Positions 42,161-52,332 of a stretch of 64,000 nucleotides of DNA are shown here, piece after piece (within the stretch, counting starts at the first letter, position 1; each line of letters opens with the position of its first letter). The stretch is from assembly GCF_000429025.1 (NCBI RefSeq), contig NZ_AUBB01000028.1:1-64000 (forward strand). The letters run 5' to 3'. The notes below the pieces were generated by a model. That model was not told the DNA's origin. It searched no databases and was given only the letters and a program-made list of their open reading frames with translations. The stretch is from Actinospineispora spinosispora DSM 44797 (lineage in GTDB: Bacteria > Actinomycetota > Actinomycetes > Mycobacteriales > Pseudonocardiaceae). The translations under genes were made by a program, and so were the position numbers.

Positions 42161-42283
42161 CCCGTGAGTGGCAATGGGCCCTACCCCGAAGGGGCGCCGA
42201 AGGCGTAGCAACCCTCGGCACTCACGACACGCTTTTCGTCGTGAGTGCCGAGGGTTGCTATAGGACCCATTGCCACTCACGGG
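42161..42283. repeat. GTGAGTG-type composite palindrome inside the prm operon
   Basis: Core 42164-42280: 62-bp unit, linker GACACGCTTTTCGTC, 40-bp unit with GCTATAGGACCC. The inserted segment differs from the other copies (CCCCGAAGGGGCGCC instead of CCGCGAAGCGGCGCC), a symmetric double change that keeps its small stem. It lies between prmD and the alcohol dehydrogenase, ending 31 bp before the latter's TTG. Confidence 0.9.
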
Positions 42284-42314
42284 TACTAGACGCAACCACA
42301 GGGAGGAGCGCCAG

Positions 42315-43343
42315 TTGAAGGCCGTAAGGCTGCACGCATACCACGAGCCGCCACGGATCGAGGACGTCGAGGAACCCACGATCGAGGGTCCGCTCGACGT
42401 GATCGTGAAGATCGGCGGGGCCGGCGTGTGCCGCACCGACCTGCACATCATCGAGGGCCAGTGGGCCGACGCGATGGGGCCACGGCTGCCTTACACGATC
42501 GGCCACGAGAACGCGGGCTGGGTGCACGAGGTCGGTCCTGGCGTGACCAACGTGGCGCCCGGCGACACGGTGATCCTGCATCCGCAGCCGAGCTGCGGGC
42601 TGTGCCTCGCCTGCCGGTCGGGCCGGGACATGCAGTGCGCCGACGCGTTCTTCCCCGGCCTGTCCGACAACGACGGCGGAATGGCCGAGTACCTGCGCAC
42701 CAGCGCGCGAGCGTGCGTCAAGCTCGACCCGAGCACGAAGCCAGCGGACGTCGCAGCGCTCGCGGACGCCGGAATCACGGCCTATCACGCGGTCCGCAAA
42801 GCGGTCCCGCAGCTGTATCCGGGCACCACCGCGGTCGTGCAGGGCGCGGGCGGGCTCGGCCACATCGGCATCCAGACCCTCGCCGCACTGACTGCGACGA
42901 AGATCGTCGTGGTCGACCGCAACCCCGAGGCGCTGGCGCTGGCGAAGGAGATCGGCGCCGACGAGACGGTACTGGCCGACGGCACCCACATCGACGCCGT
43001 CAAGGACCTGACCGGCGGAGACGGCGCGAACGTTGTGTTCGACTTCGTCGCCGAGCAGGGCGCGGAGAACGACGCGTGGGCGATGACCGCGCCCGCCGGC
43101 TACCAGTACGTCATCGGCTACGGCGGCGAGTTCCGGGCGCCGACGCTCGACTTCGTCGCGGGCGAGAAGAACGTCATCGGCAACATCGTCGGCACCTACA
43201 ACGACCTCGTCGAGCTCATGGTCCTCGCGCAAGCAGGCAAGGTCACGCTGCACACGAAGCAGTACCCGCTGGACAGCGCACTGGAAGCGCTGAACGACCT
43301 AGACAACGGCCGGGTCCGCGGCCGAGCGATCCTCGTCCCGTAG
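42315..43343 (+). CDS. adh: Zinc-dependent alcohol dehydrogenase of the propane cluster
   Basis: 342 residues from TTG 42315, chosen because GGGAGGAG lies upstream and the sequence then begins MKAVRLHAY as in the family. Catalytic zinc ligands C39 and H64-E65 (GVCRTDLH, GHENAGWV) and four structural-zinc cysteines C94, C97, C100, C108 are present; GAGGLGHIGIQ binds NAD. As in related prm/mim clusters it should oxidise the alcohol made by the monooxygenase, such as 2-propanol to acetone. It lies 12 bp before groEL. Confidence 0.92.
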   Translation: MKAVRLHAYHEPPRIEDVEEPTIEGPLDVIVKIGGAGVCRTDLHIIEGQWADAMGPRLPYTIGHENAGWVHEVGPGVTNVAPGDTVILHPQPSCGLCLACRSGRDMQCADAFFPGLSDNDGGMAEYLRTSARACVKLDPSTKPADVAALADAGITAYHAVRKAVPQLYPGTTAVVQGAGGLGHIGIQTLAALTATKIVVVDRNPEALALAKEIGADETVLADGTHIDAVKDLTGGDGANVVFDFVAEQGAENDAWAMTAPAGYQYVIGYGGEFRAPTLDFVAGEKNVIGNIVGTYNDLVELMVLAQAGKVTLHTKQYPLDSALEALNDLDNGRVRGRAILVP

Positions 43344-45047
<1,704 letters not shown>

Positions 45048-45070
45048 TCCCCTTACCCACCTCCCGCGGT

Positions 45071-45123
45071 GGCACGAATGTGGCTTTAGGGACGTTCAAC
45101 GTCCCTAAAGCCACATTCGTGCC
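45071..45123. terminator. 53-bp palindrome behind groEL (family of two)
   Basis: Perfect palindrome with 26-bp arms (outer GGCACGAATGTGGC, inner GGGACGTT) around one base. Apart from a single base at the centre it is the same sequence as the palindrome at 7326-7380. It stands 24 bp behind the groEL stop and probably ends the prm operon transcript. Confidence 0.87.
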
Positions 45124-45247
45124 GTTGGGGGTGCGGGGTGGGCGGCGTCTGCGCCTGCGCATGGGGGGACGGCGAGCTGCGGCGCCGACGCCGAACCGCC
45201 GTGGCCCGCGGTCCTTGGTGGCACCAGCAGTCACACTGGCAGCGCCT

Positions 45248-45309
45248 CGCAGAGCCTGATGTTGCGTCGCAGACACTGCAGCGTCTGCGACGCGACATCA
45301 CGCTCTGCG
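45248..45309. repeat. 62-bp palindrome (family of three), copy 2
   Basis: Ends CGCAGAGC and GCTCTGCG, inner part from TGTTGCGTCGCAGACACTG. Same length and plan as 11525-11586, with one mismatching inner pair at TGTTG and one near the centre. It lies nine bases behind the stop of the DUF397 gene (minus strand) and about 200 bp behind groEL. Confidence 0.87.
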
Positions 45310-45317
45310 AAGTGGTG

Positions 45318-45494
45318 TCAGTGGCGGTCAGCGGTGGCGAGGAAGGTCTGCCACTGGGTGGCGGTGAAGGTCAGGATCGGGCTGGTGTCGCCGATCTTGC
45401 TGTCGCGCAGGAGCACCGTGCCGTCCGGTCGGACCGCCACCTCGACGCAGGCCTCGTTGTCGTCGCTGTGGCTGCTCTTGAACCAGGTCAGCAA
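45318..45494 (-). CDS. DUF397 protein
   Basis: 58 residues from TTG 45494, with GAGGAGG eight bases upstream; the unusual start is why it is easy to miss. The sequence LTWFKSSHSDDNEACVEVAV followed by LRDSKIG and LTFTATQWQTFLAT is the complete DUF397 pattern (W-x-K-S-S, C-V-E-V, R-D-S-K, F-x-x-x-W-x-x-F). Such proteins work with the XRE/DUF5753 regulator that precedes them (WhiJ- or BldB-type partner systems, possibly toxin-antitoxin-like). The gap to the XRE gene is 24 bp. Confidence 0.88.
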   Translation of the reverse strand: MLTWFKSSHSDDNEACVEVAVRPDGTVLLRDSKIGDTSPILTFTATQWQTFLATADRH

Positions 45495-45518
45495 GGGACC
45501 GGCCTCCTCGGCGCATCG

Positions 45519-46364
45519 TCATGAGACCGCCTTGGCGGCCTCCATGATGATACGTCGGGAATCCTCCGGGCTGGCTGCTGCCGCACGCAAGCGGTCGAAC
45601 GCGACCAGCGCGCGTCGCTGGTCTCGGGGCTCTTCCACCTCGTGGACCGAGCTGATCCCGCCGCTGAACACCAGCGGGTCGCCCGCTTCGAAGTGCAGGA
45701 TCATGAAGGTAGTACCCATCGGCGGGCGCTCCGTGGCCGTGAACGGCAGGATCTGCACGTCGATGTTCGGACGCTCGGACTGATCGACCAGGTGCAGCAG
45801 CTGGGCCTGCATGATGTCGGGGCTGCCTACCTGACGGAGTAGCGCGCCCTCGCTCAGCACGGTCCAGAGCCTGAGCGGCTTGTCTCCTCGGCGGAGCGCG
45901 GCCTGGCGTTGCTGGCGCAGCTCGACTCGCTGTTCGAGCTGGTCCTCGGTGTCCTCGCGGGCCGACTGGCGCATGATCGCCCTGGTGTACGGCGGGGTCT
46001 GGAGCAGGCCGCAGATCAGTTCCAGCTGGAACTCGTGTACCTCGGTGGCGGAGGCCTCGAACGGGATGTAGTTGTTGCCGAGGACGTTGCGGTAGGGCTC
46101 CCACCAGCCCGGGGTCCTGGCCTGTCTCACCAGTTCCACCAGCGCATCGGCCACTCCCGGTTCGGCATCGAGCATGTCGCAGAGAAAACGCACGTCCCGG
46201 CCGAGGATGGGGCCCTCGCCGTTCTCCACCCGGCTCAGCTTCGCGATCGACCACTCCATCGCGGTCGCGACATCGGACAGGGTGCGGCCGGCCTCGGAAC
46301 GCAGCCGACGTAGCTCCAGGCCGACCCGGCGCTGGGCCACGGAGTTCTTCAGTGGTGGTGGCAT
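45519..46364 (-). CDS. XRE-family regulator with DUF5753 domain
   Basis: 281 residues from ATG 46364. An N-terminal helix-turn-helix of about 15-70 (LRRLRSEAGRTLSDVATAMEWSIAKLSRVENGE) is followed by a DUF5753 domain (TPGWWEPYRNVLGNNYIPFEASATEVHEFQLELICGLLQTP, VLSEGALLRQVGSPDIMQAQL, PFTATERPPMGTTFMILHFE). This is the WhiJ-like regulator type that is highly multiplied in actinobacteria and linked to development. It is followed by DUF397 and is divergent from a small CxxC protein. Confidence 0.92.
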   Translation of the reverse strand: MPPPLKNSVAQRRVGLELRRLRSEAGRTLSDVATAMEWSIAKLSRVENGEGPILGRDVRFLCDMLDAEPGVADALVELVRQARTPGWWEPYRNVLGNNYIPFEASATEVHEFQLELICGLLQTPPYTRAIMRQSAREDTEDQLEQRVELRQQRQAALRRGDKPLRLWTVLSEGALLRQVGSPDIMQAQLLHLVDQSERPNIDVQILPFTATERPPMGTTFMILHFEAGDPLVFSGGISSVHEVEEPRDQRRALVAFDRLRAAAASPEDSRRIIMEAAKAVS

Positions 46365-46498
46365 CGCGGGCAAGCATGCCCGAGAACCTCTAGATCACAC
46401 AAATAATCGTTCACAATCGCACACGTTTTGGAATTTGCGGATCTTGTGCAACTCTATATCAAGCCGTCGAAGGGACGGCCTGGTCACTGGGGGGATCC

Positions 46499-46726
46499 AT
46501 GAGCACGCCGGCCGAGATTCAGCGTGGTGTCGCGGAGTTGCTGGCCGAGCACCATCCGGACACCTGGCGGTATCTGTTGGCCAAGCACATGCCGGATGAG
46601 ACGGGACACTGTCAGGGATGTCGGACGTCGTCCCGGGGTGCGCCGCTGTCGCCGTGCAACCTCTGGGTCGTCGCGGAGATGGCCCAGTGGATCGCCTCCG
46701 GCGCTCGGGTGAGGCCTTTCGACTGA
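46499..46726 (+). CDS. Small CxxC protein next to XRE/DUF397 pair
   Basis: 75 residues from ATG 46499 with GGGGGGA upstream. HCQGCRTSSRGAPLSPCNLW has a C-x-x-C and a third cysteine and may hold zinc. The rest is helical (AEIQRGVAELLAEHHPDTWRYLLA, VVAEMAQWIASGARVRPFD). No family name recalled. It is divergent from the XRE gene and is probably controlled by it. Confidence 0.75.
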   Translation: MSTPAEIQRGVAELLAEHHPDTWRYLLAKHMPDETGHCQGCRTSSRGAPLSPCNLWVVAEMAQWIASGARVRPFD

Positions 46727-46801
46727 TCACTTGCCCTCGTTGGGCGTGACGTTGGTGAACCTCGCATCGATTCGATCCGGTGTTCGCCTAGGCTGAGCTG
46801 T

Positions 46802-47494
46802 GTGAAATCCGAGTCCGAACAGCGGTACTCGGCGGCGATCGAGGACTATCTCAAGGTGATCTACGCGTTCGAGGAACGCGAAGACGGTGAGATCACCACC
46901 TCCCGGCTGGCCGAGCGAATGGGCGTGTCCGCGTCCTCGGTGTCGGGCATGGTGCGCAAACTGTGCGAGCTGGAGCTCCTCGAACACCCCAAGTACGGCA
47001 ACATCGCGTTCACCGACACCGGGCGCGGCGTCGCTCTGGGCGTGGTGCGGCGGCACCGGCTGATCGAGCTGTACCTGGTCTCGGCGCTGGGCTACGGCTG
47101 GGACGAGGTGCACGACGAGGCCGAGGTACTCGAACACGCCGTCTCCGACCGCATGCTGGACCGCATCTCGGAGCGGCTCGGCAACCCCCGGGTCGACCCG
47201 CACGGCGACCCGATCCCGAGCAAGGACGGCAGGCTCGAACCCTGGGACGCGCAGCGGCTGTCGACCGTCGAGCCCGGTCTCGGCGGGCAGTTCGTCAGGG
47301 TCGACGACGTCGATCCCGGCATGCTGCGGCACCTGACCTCGGAGGACATCAGCCTCGGTGAGCGTCTCGAGGTTCTGGAGCGCGCGCCGTACGGTGGCTC
47401 GTTCGTCGTGCGGGTCGGCATCGAGCCGCACTGCCGGACCCGGCAGCTCGGGCCGGAGCTGGTCGAGGCGATGTGGGTCCGTATCGATGCCTGA
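46802..47494 (+). CDS. mntR: DtxR/MntR-family metal-dependent regulator
   Basis: 230 residues from GTG 46802. Winged helix at about 5-70 (EDYLKVIYAFEEREDGEITTSRLAERMGVSASSVSGMVRKLCELEL), the dimerisation/metal domain (VVRRHRLIELYLVSALGYGWDEVHDEAEVLEHAVSDRMLDRI) and a C-terminal SH3-like FeoA domain. E and H residues for metal binding in that second domain are present. It directly precedes mntH (49 bp), so it should repress manganese uptake when manganese is high; an iron-type DtxR cannot be excluded. Confidence 0.9.
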   Translation: MKSESEQRYSAAIEDYLKVIYAFEEREDGEITTSRLAERMGVSASSVSGMVRKLCELELLEHPKYGNIAFTDTGRGVALGVVRRHRLIELYLVSALGYGWDEVHDEAEVLEHAVSDRMLDRISERLGNPRVDPHGDPIPSKDGRLEPWDAQRLSTVEPGLGGQFVRVDDVDPGMLRHLTSEDISLGERLEVLERAPYGGSFVVRVGIEPHCRTRQLGPELVEAMWVRIDA

Positions 47495-47543
47495 GTGGCC
47501 CACCTAACCTTGTTGTTCGCCGCTCCGCATCTTAAAGTTAGGC

Positions 47544-48809
47544 ATGGCGAAACCGGCGATCGACGCGGAGCCGAGTGCACTGACCCAGATTCGTGCGCGC
47601 GGTCGCGTACGCGGGCCCGTGGCACTGCTCGGCCCGGCGTTCGTCGCGGCCGTCGCCTACGTCGACCCCGGCAACTTCGCCACCAACTTCACCGCCGGCG
47701 CCCAGTTCGGCTACACCCTGGTCTGGGTCATCGTGCTGGCCAACCTGATGGCGATGCTGGTGCAGTACCTGTCCGCGAAGACCGGCGTCGCCACCGGTAA
47801 GGACCTGCCCGAGCTGTGCCGCGAACACTTCCCCCGCCCGGTGTCCCGGGGCCTGTGGGTGCAGGCGGAGCTCATCGCGATGGCCACCGACCTCGCCGAG
47901 TTCGTCGGCGCCGCGGTCGGGCTGAACCTGCTGTTCGGCGTGCCGCTCTTCCCCGCCGGGCTGATCACCGCCGTCGTCGCGTTCGCCATCCTGGCCCTCG
48001 AACAGCGTGGCTACCGGCGCTTCGAGCTGGCGATCGTCGCGCTGCTCGCGCTCGTGTTCTTCGGTTTCCTGTATGACCTGCTGACGGTCGGCACCTCGGT
48101 CAGCGGCGTCGTGTCCGGCCTGGTGCCGAGCTTCTCCGGCAGTCAGAGCGTCGTGCTGGCCGCCGGGATCATCGGCGCCACGGTCATGCCGCACGTCGTC
48201 TACCTGCACTCGGCGCTCACGAAGAACCGGGTGGCCACGCGCAACGATGCCGAACGCCGCGAGGTGATGCGCTACCAGCGGTTCGACGTGTTCGTCGGGC
48301 TCGGCATGGCCGGCCTGATCAACCTGTCGATGCTGGCCATCGCCGCGTCGCTGTTCCACGCCGGCGGGCACACCGAGGTCGACTCGATCGAAGCCGCGCA
48401 CGCCGGCCTCGGTCAGCTCATCGGCGGCGGTGCCGCACTGGCGTTCGCGATCGCGCTGCTGGCCAGCGGGCTCTCCTCGTCGAGCGTCGGGACCTACGCG
48501 GGCCAGGTCGTCATGCAGGGCTTCATCCGCCGCCGCATCCCGCTCTACCTGCGCCGCGGGCTGACGATGCTGCCCGCGCTCGTCGTGCTCGGCCTCGGGC
48601 TGCCGACCACCGACAGCCTGATCGTGTCGCAGGTCGTGCTGTCGTTCGGCATCCCGTTCGCGCTGGTGCCGATGGTCCTGCTGACCCGTCGCCGCGACGT
48701 CATGGGCGCACTGGTCAACCGTCCGATCACGACGTTCGCGGCATGGGTGATCGCGGCGCTCATCATCGCGCTGAACGTCTACCTGATCGGCGACACGATC
48801 TTCGGCTGA
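47544..48809 (+). CDS. mntH: Nramp-family manganese/divalent metal transporter
   Basis: 421 residues from ATG 47544, with eleven hydrophobic segments. The Nramp metal-binding motifs are intact: DPGN at 41-44 (VAYVDPGNFATNF) and MPH at about 215-217 (GATVMPHVVYLHSAL). It imports Mn2+ (or Fe2+) with protons. The start is very close behind AAAGTTAGG, and a -10-like TTAAAGT lies a few bases upstream, so the message may be nearly leaderless. It follows a DtxR/MntR regulator. Confidence 0.93.
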   Translation: MAKPAIDAEPSALTQIRARGRVRGPVALLGPAFVAAVAYVDPGNFATNFTAGAQFGYTLVWVIVLANLMAMLVQYLSAKTGVATGKDLPELCREHFPRPVSRGLWVQAELIAMATDLAEFVGAAVGLNLLFGVPLFPAGLITAVVAFAILALEQRGYRRFELAIVALLALVFFGFLYDLLTVGTSVSGVVSGLVPSFSGSQSVVLAAGIIGATVMPHVVYLHSALTKNRVATRNDAERREVMRYQRFDVFVGLGMAGLINLSMLAIAASLFHAGGHTEVDSIEAAHAGLGQLIGGGAALAFAIALLASGLSSSSVGTYAGQVVMQGFIRRRIPLYLRRGLTMLPALVVLGLGLPTTDSLIVSQVVLSFGIPFALVPMVLLTRRRDVMGALVNRPITTFAAWVIAALIIALNVYLIGDTIFG

Positions 48810-48858
48810 GCTCGGCGCCTCTTCGGATTCCCGGGCGTGACGAAACGCTTGCGCAACG

Positions 48859-48911
48859 TTGTCGACAATCAGCGGTGTCGATTGTTTACAATGTTCTCAC
48901 TTAGCGAGAAC
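48859..48911. promoter_or_regulatory. Cluster of dyads upstream of the MHS symporter gene
   Basis: Three dyads lie in 53 bp of an otherwise AT-enriched 208-bp gap: TTGTCGACAA at 48859-48868, ATTGTTTACAAT at 48881-48892 and GTTCTC/GAGAAC at 48893 and 48906. They lie 107-159 bp upstream of the symporter start and are probably binding sites of one or more regulators. Confidence 0.5.
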
Positions 48912-49017
48912 CTGCAGGTAGCGGCCCCATTTACCCTGTTCACGTGCATGGTCAGCGGTTGCGGTCACCCGTTCGAGGCCCTACCGTCCCCGGGAAACAG
49001 GGGAGAGGGACCACAAC

Positions 49018-50364
49018 ATGAGCACACCAGAGGCGGCGGGCACGGCGACGGAAGTCGACGAAGCCACAGTACGTAAGGCGGTCGGTGCGGCCGCGATGGG
49101 AAATCTCGTCGAGTGGTTCGACTACGGGATTTACAGCTATGTGGCGGTGTACATCGCCAGCCAGTTCTTCCCGGGTGGCGACCCTGAAAAGAACCTGGTG
49201 CTGTCGCTCGCGCTGTTCGCGGTGGCGTACCTGGTGCGGCCGATCGGCGGCACGATCCTCGGTCCGCTCGGCGACCGGATCGGTCGCAAGAAGGTCCTGT
49301 CGCTGACGATCATCGTGATGTCCGGCGCCAGCTTCCTGATGGGCCTGCTGCCGAACTTCCCGACGGTCGGCTGGCTCGCACCGATCCTGCTGGTGGTCCT
49401 GCGCCTGGTGCAGGGCTTCGCCACGGGCGGCGAGTACGGCGGCGCCGCCGCGTTCATCGCCGAGTACGCGCCGGACAAGCGGCGCGGCTTCTACTGCAGC
49501 TTCCTCGAGCTCGGCACCACCGGCGGGTTCGTGCTCGCGGCCGGCCTGGTCACCGCGATGCAGGTCGTGCTGCCGCACGACGACATGAACTCCTGGGGCT
49601 GGCGCATCCCGTTCCTGATCGCCGGGCCGCTCGGCCTCATCGGCCTGTACCTGCGGAACAAGCTGGAGGACACCCCGGCCTTCCAGCAGCTGGAGCAGGA
49701 AGCGCACGTCGCCGAGTCGCCGCTGAAGGAGCTGCTGGTCAAGCACTGGCGCCCGATCGTCCGGTGCTTCATCCTGGTGCTCTTCTACAACGTCGCCGTG
49801 TATGCGGTCATGTTCTACATGCCGTCCTACCTGGAGGTGACGCTCAAGATCCCGGCGACCCAGGCGCTGCTGTACATCCTGGCGATGATGGTGGCGATCA
49901 TGATCGTGATCATCCCGGTGGGTGCCCTGTCCGACCGGATCGGCCGGAAGCCGATCATCGTGACCGGCTGCGTCGGGTTCATCCTGCTGTCCTACCCCGC
50001 CTACCTGCTCATGGGCCAGGGAACGTTCGGTGGCACGGTCGGCGGTCTGGTGATCCTGGCGGCGCTGCTGGTGATGCTGCTCGGCACCATGTCGGCGACG
50101 CTGCCCGCGCTGTTCGACACCGACGTCCGGTACGGCGGGTTCTCGATCGGCTACAACCTCTCGACGTCGATCTTCGGTGGCACCGCGCCGGCGATCATGT
50201 CGGGTCTGGTGGTCAGCCTGAACTCGCCCGCGCTGCCCGGCGTCTACATCGCCGTGGCCGCGGTGATCTCGCTGCTCGGCGTGCTGTCGATCAAGGAGAG
50301 CGCCGGTAAGCCGCTCCCGGGGTCCTCGGCGAACGTGCTGAAGGAGAAGTCCGCGGCGGCCTGA
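49018..50364 (+). CDS. MHS-family (ProP/shikimate-type) metabolite:H+ symporter
   Basis: 448 residues from ATG 49018 with GGGGAGAGGGA upstream. Twelve hydrophobic segments; AMGNLVEWFDYGIYSYVAVYIASQFFP is the first-helix signature of the metabolite:H+ symporter family, GPLGDRIGRKKVLSLT is the loop 2-3 motif and VLRLVQGFATGGEYGGAAAFIAEYAP is helix 4-5. Members take up proline/betaine, shikimate, alpha-ketoglutarate or similar organic acids; the substrate here is not readable. A dyad-rich promoter region is upstream. Confidence 0.9.
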   Translation: MSTPEAAGTATEVDEATVRKAVGAAAMGNLVEWFDYGIYSYVAVYIASQFFPGGDPEKNLVLSLALFAVAYLVRPIGGTILGPLGDRIGRKKVLSLTIIVMSGASFLMGLLPNFPTVGWLAPILLVVLRLVQGFATGGEYGGAAAFIAEYAPDKRRGFYCSFLELGTTGGFVLAAGLVTAMQVVLPHDDMNSWGWRIPFLIAGPLGLIGLYLRNKLEDTPAFQQLEQEAHVAESPLKELLVKHWRPIVRCFILVLFYNVAVYAVMFYMPSYLEVTLKIPATQALLYILAMMVAIMIVIIPVGALSDRIGRKPIIVTGCVGFILLSYPAYLLMGQGTFGGTVGGLVILAALLVMLLGTMSATLPALFDTDVRYGGFSIGYNLSTSIFGGTAPAIMSGLVVSLNSPALPGVYIAVAAVISLLGVLSIKESAGKPLPGSSANVLKEKSAAA

Positions 50365-50423
50365 GCCGCACGACCTGCTCCGGGCCTCGTCGATCCTGTC
50401 GGCGGGGCCCGGAGTCGTTTTCG

Positions 50424-51095
50424 TCAGCGGTCCGGTTCGTCGGTGAGCAGGCCGTCGGAGTCCGCCGGTTCGCCGCGCAGCTCACGCGCGGTGAGCTGGT
50501 CGACGTCCGTGCAGCGGACCGGGACACCGTCGACCAGCAGGGGCAGACGGATCGAGGTCTGCCCGAGGTAGGTGTGCGGGCGGTCGACCACTGCGCCATC
50601 CTCGGTTCGCACCGTGCCGGAGCGCAGCCGGGCCAGGCGGTAGCGGATACCCCGGCCCTCGCAGCGGTCGAGCACCGCGAGCTGGTCCGGGGTCGCCAGC
50701 CAGAGGGAATGCCGTTCCCTGGTGCCGGGCATGGCGGCGAGTGTGGCCGGGCGTTGACCGTCGCGGACCCGAAAACCCGAAGCCCAGACCGCCGCCACGT
50801 CCTCGACGACGACGGTCAGCACCACCACCGGACCGGACAGCCCGAGGGACTCCCGCAGCCAGGTGATCTTCGAGGGGCAGCGGTTCGAACCGTAGGCCAG
50901 CACCGGCAGCCGCCCGGCCACGGGAACGGCGTCGCGGGCGGCGAGCCACTCGTCGAGACCGTCCGGCCCGGTGCGCCAGCCCGACTCGCGGTGCCGCAGC
51001 GGATACCCGACTCCGTCGAGGTGGACGAACGAACAGTCCGGCACCGCGCCCGGGTACGGATCCGCGGGAAACGTGGCATCGGGGAAGGGGCGCAC
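50424..51095 (-). CDS. Gamma-glutamylcyclotransferase-like (GGCT fold) protein
   Basis: 223 residues from GTG 51095. LPVLAYGSNRCPSKITWLRESLG at about 63-86 contains the YGSN loop typical of the GGCT/AIG2 fold; ATLAAMPGTRERHSLWLATPDQLAVLDRCEG gives the following strands and an acidic residue. The N-terminal 60 residues and the C-terminal 60 are extra to the core. Enzymatic activity is unproven. It is divergent from an MFS gene with only 20 bp between starts, and both may be leaderless (TACGTTAT reads as a -10 in either direction). Confidence 0.7.
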   Translation of the reverse strand: MRPFPDATFPADPYPGAVPDCSFVHLDGVGYPLRHRESGWRTGPDGLDEWLAARDAVPVAGRLPVLAYGSNRCPSKITWLRESLGLSGPVVVLTVVVEDVAAVWASGFRVRDGQRPATLAAMPGTRERHSLWLATPDQLAVLDRCEGRGIRYRLARLRSGTVRTEDGAVVDRPHTYLGQTSIRLPLLVDGVPVRCTDVDQLTARELRGEPADSDGLLTDEPDR

Positions 51096-51115
51096 CCGGA
51101 TAACGTAGGCAAACG

Positions 51116-52282
51116 ATGACTGGACTGCGGAGTGCACCGTTCCGACTGATGCTCGGGTTGTCCGTGCTGGCCTTCGGGGGGTACTCGTTACTGCTGTCCG
51201 TCGTCCCGCTGTGGGCCGCGCGCGGCGGGGCGGGCGCGGCGGGTTCCGGCGCGAGCACCGGCGTGTTCATGCTGCTCACCGTGCTGACCCAGCTGGTCGT
51301 GCCGTGGTTGCTGAACCGGGTGGGACACGGCTGGGTGCTGGTCGTCGGCATGGTGCTGATGGGTGCGCCGACGCCGGGGCTCGCGTTGTCGCCCGAGCTG
51401 GTGCCGGTGCTGCTCATCTCGGCGGTGCGGGGGATCGGGTTCGGGTTGCTCACCGTGTCCGGCAGTGCGCTGGTCGCCGAGCTCGTGACGCCGGCCGAGC
51501 ACGGCCGCGCGTCGGCGCGCTACGGGCTGGCGATCGGGTTGCCGCAGCTGTTCCTGCTGCCGGTCGGGGTGGCGCTGGTCGAGCGGGTCGGGTTCAGCGC
51601 GGTGCTGATCGCCGGTGCGTCGCCGCTGCTCGGGCTGCTGGTGATGCCGTTCCTGCGGGTGCCCGCGCCGTCGGCGACCGCGCCGGTCCTCGCGCCCGAC
51701 GAGCTCGTCCCGGCCGGGTCGTGGGTGCGCGCGGCCGTGCCTCCCGTGCTGGCGCTGACCAGCTGTTCGCTCGCGCAGGGCGGGGTGGTCACGTTCGTTC
51801 CGCTGGCGGCGGCCGGACCGGGGGTCGCGGTGCCGATCGCGCTGTTCGGCATGTCCGGCGGTGCCGTACTGGGTCGGTTGCTGTGCGGTGAGCTGGTCGA
51901 TCGGCGTGGGCTGGGCGGTCGGCTGCTGCGGCCGGGGGTGCTGTGTGTGCTGGCGGGCATGCTCGTGGTGATGTTCGCCGCCGGGCAGCCGGGTGGGCTC
52001 GCCGGGACGGCGCAGGCGCTGGGCGCGGTGCTGGTCGGCGTGGGTTTCGGTCTGGTGCAGAACGACTCGATGGTCACCCTGTTCGCGGCCGCCGGTCGTC
52101 GCCGGTACGGCACCGCGAGCGCCTGGTGGAACATCGCCTACGACGGCGGTACCGGCATCGGCGCGGTGGGCCTGGGTGTGGTGGCGGAGCTGGCCGGCTA
52201 CCGTGCGGCCTTCGGCACCTCGGCGCTGATCCTGCTGCTGACCGCAACCCTGGCCCTGCGCCCCCGCCGTCCCCAATCCTGA
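51116..52282 (+). CDS. MFS transporter
   Basis: 388 residues from ATG 51116, twelve hydrophobic segments, GC-rich. ISAVRGIGFGLLTVSGSALVAELVTPAEHGRASARYGLAIG is the helix 4-5 region of sugar/drug-type MFS proteins, and GMSGGAVLGRLLCGELVDRRG is a loop 8-9 signature. Substrate unknown. The start is 20 bp from the divergent GGCT-like gene. A GC-rich repeat region follows the stop. Confidence 0.87.
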   Translation: MTGLRSAPFRLMLGLSVLAFGGYSLLLSVVPLWAARGGAGAAGSGASTGVFMLLTVLTQLVVPWLLNRVGHGWVLVVGMVLMGAPTPGLALSPELVPVLLISAVRGIGFGLLTVSGSALVAELVTPAEHGRASARYGLAIGLPQLFLLPVGVALVERVGFSAVLIAGASPLLGLLVMPFLRVPAPSATAPVLAPDELVPAGSWVRAAVPPVLALTSCSLAQGGVVTFVPLAAAGPGVAVPIALFGMSGGAVLGRLLCGELVDRRGLGGRLLRPGVLCVLAGMLVVMFAAGQPGGLAGTAQALGAVLVGVGFGLVQNDSMVTLFAAAGRRRYGTASAWWNIAYDGGTGIGAVGLGVVAELAGYRAAFGTSALILLLTATLALRPRRPQS

Positions 52283-52332
52283 CCCCGCGCACCGCGTCGC
52301 CCGCACCCCGCGCACCTCGCGCCCACGCCGCG

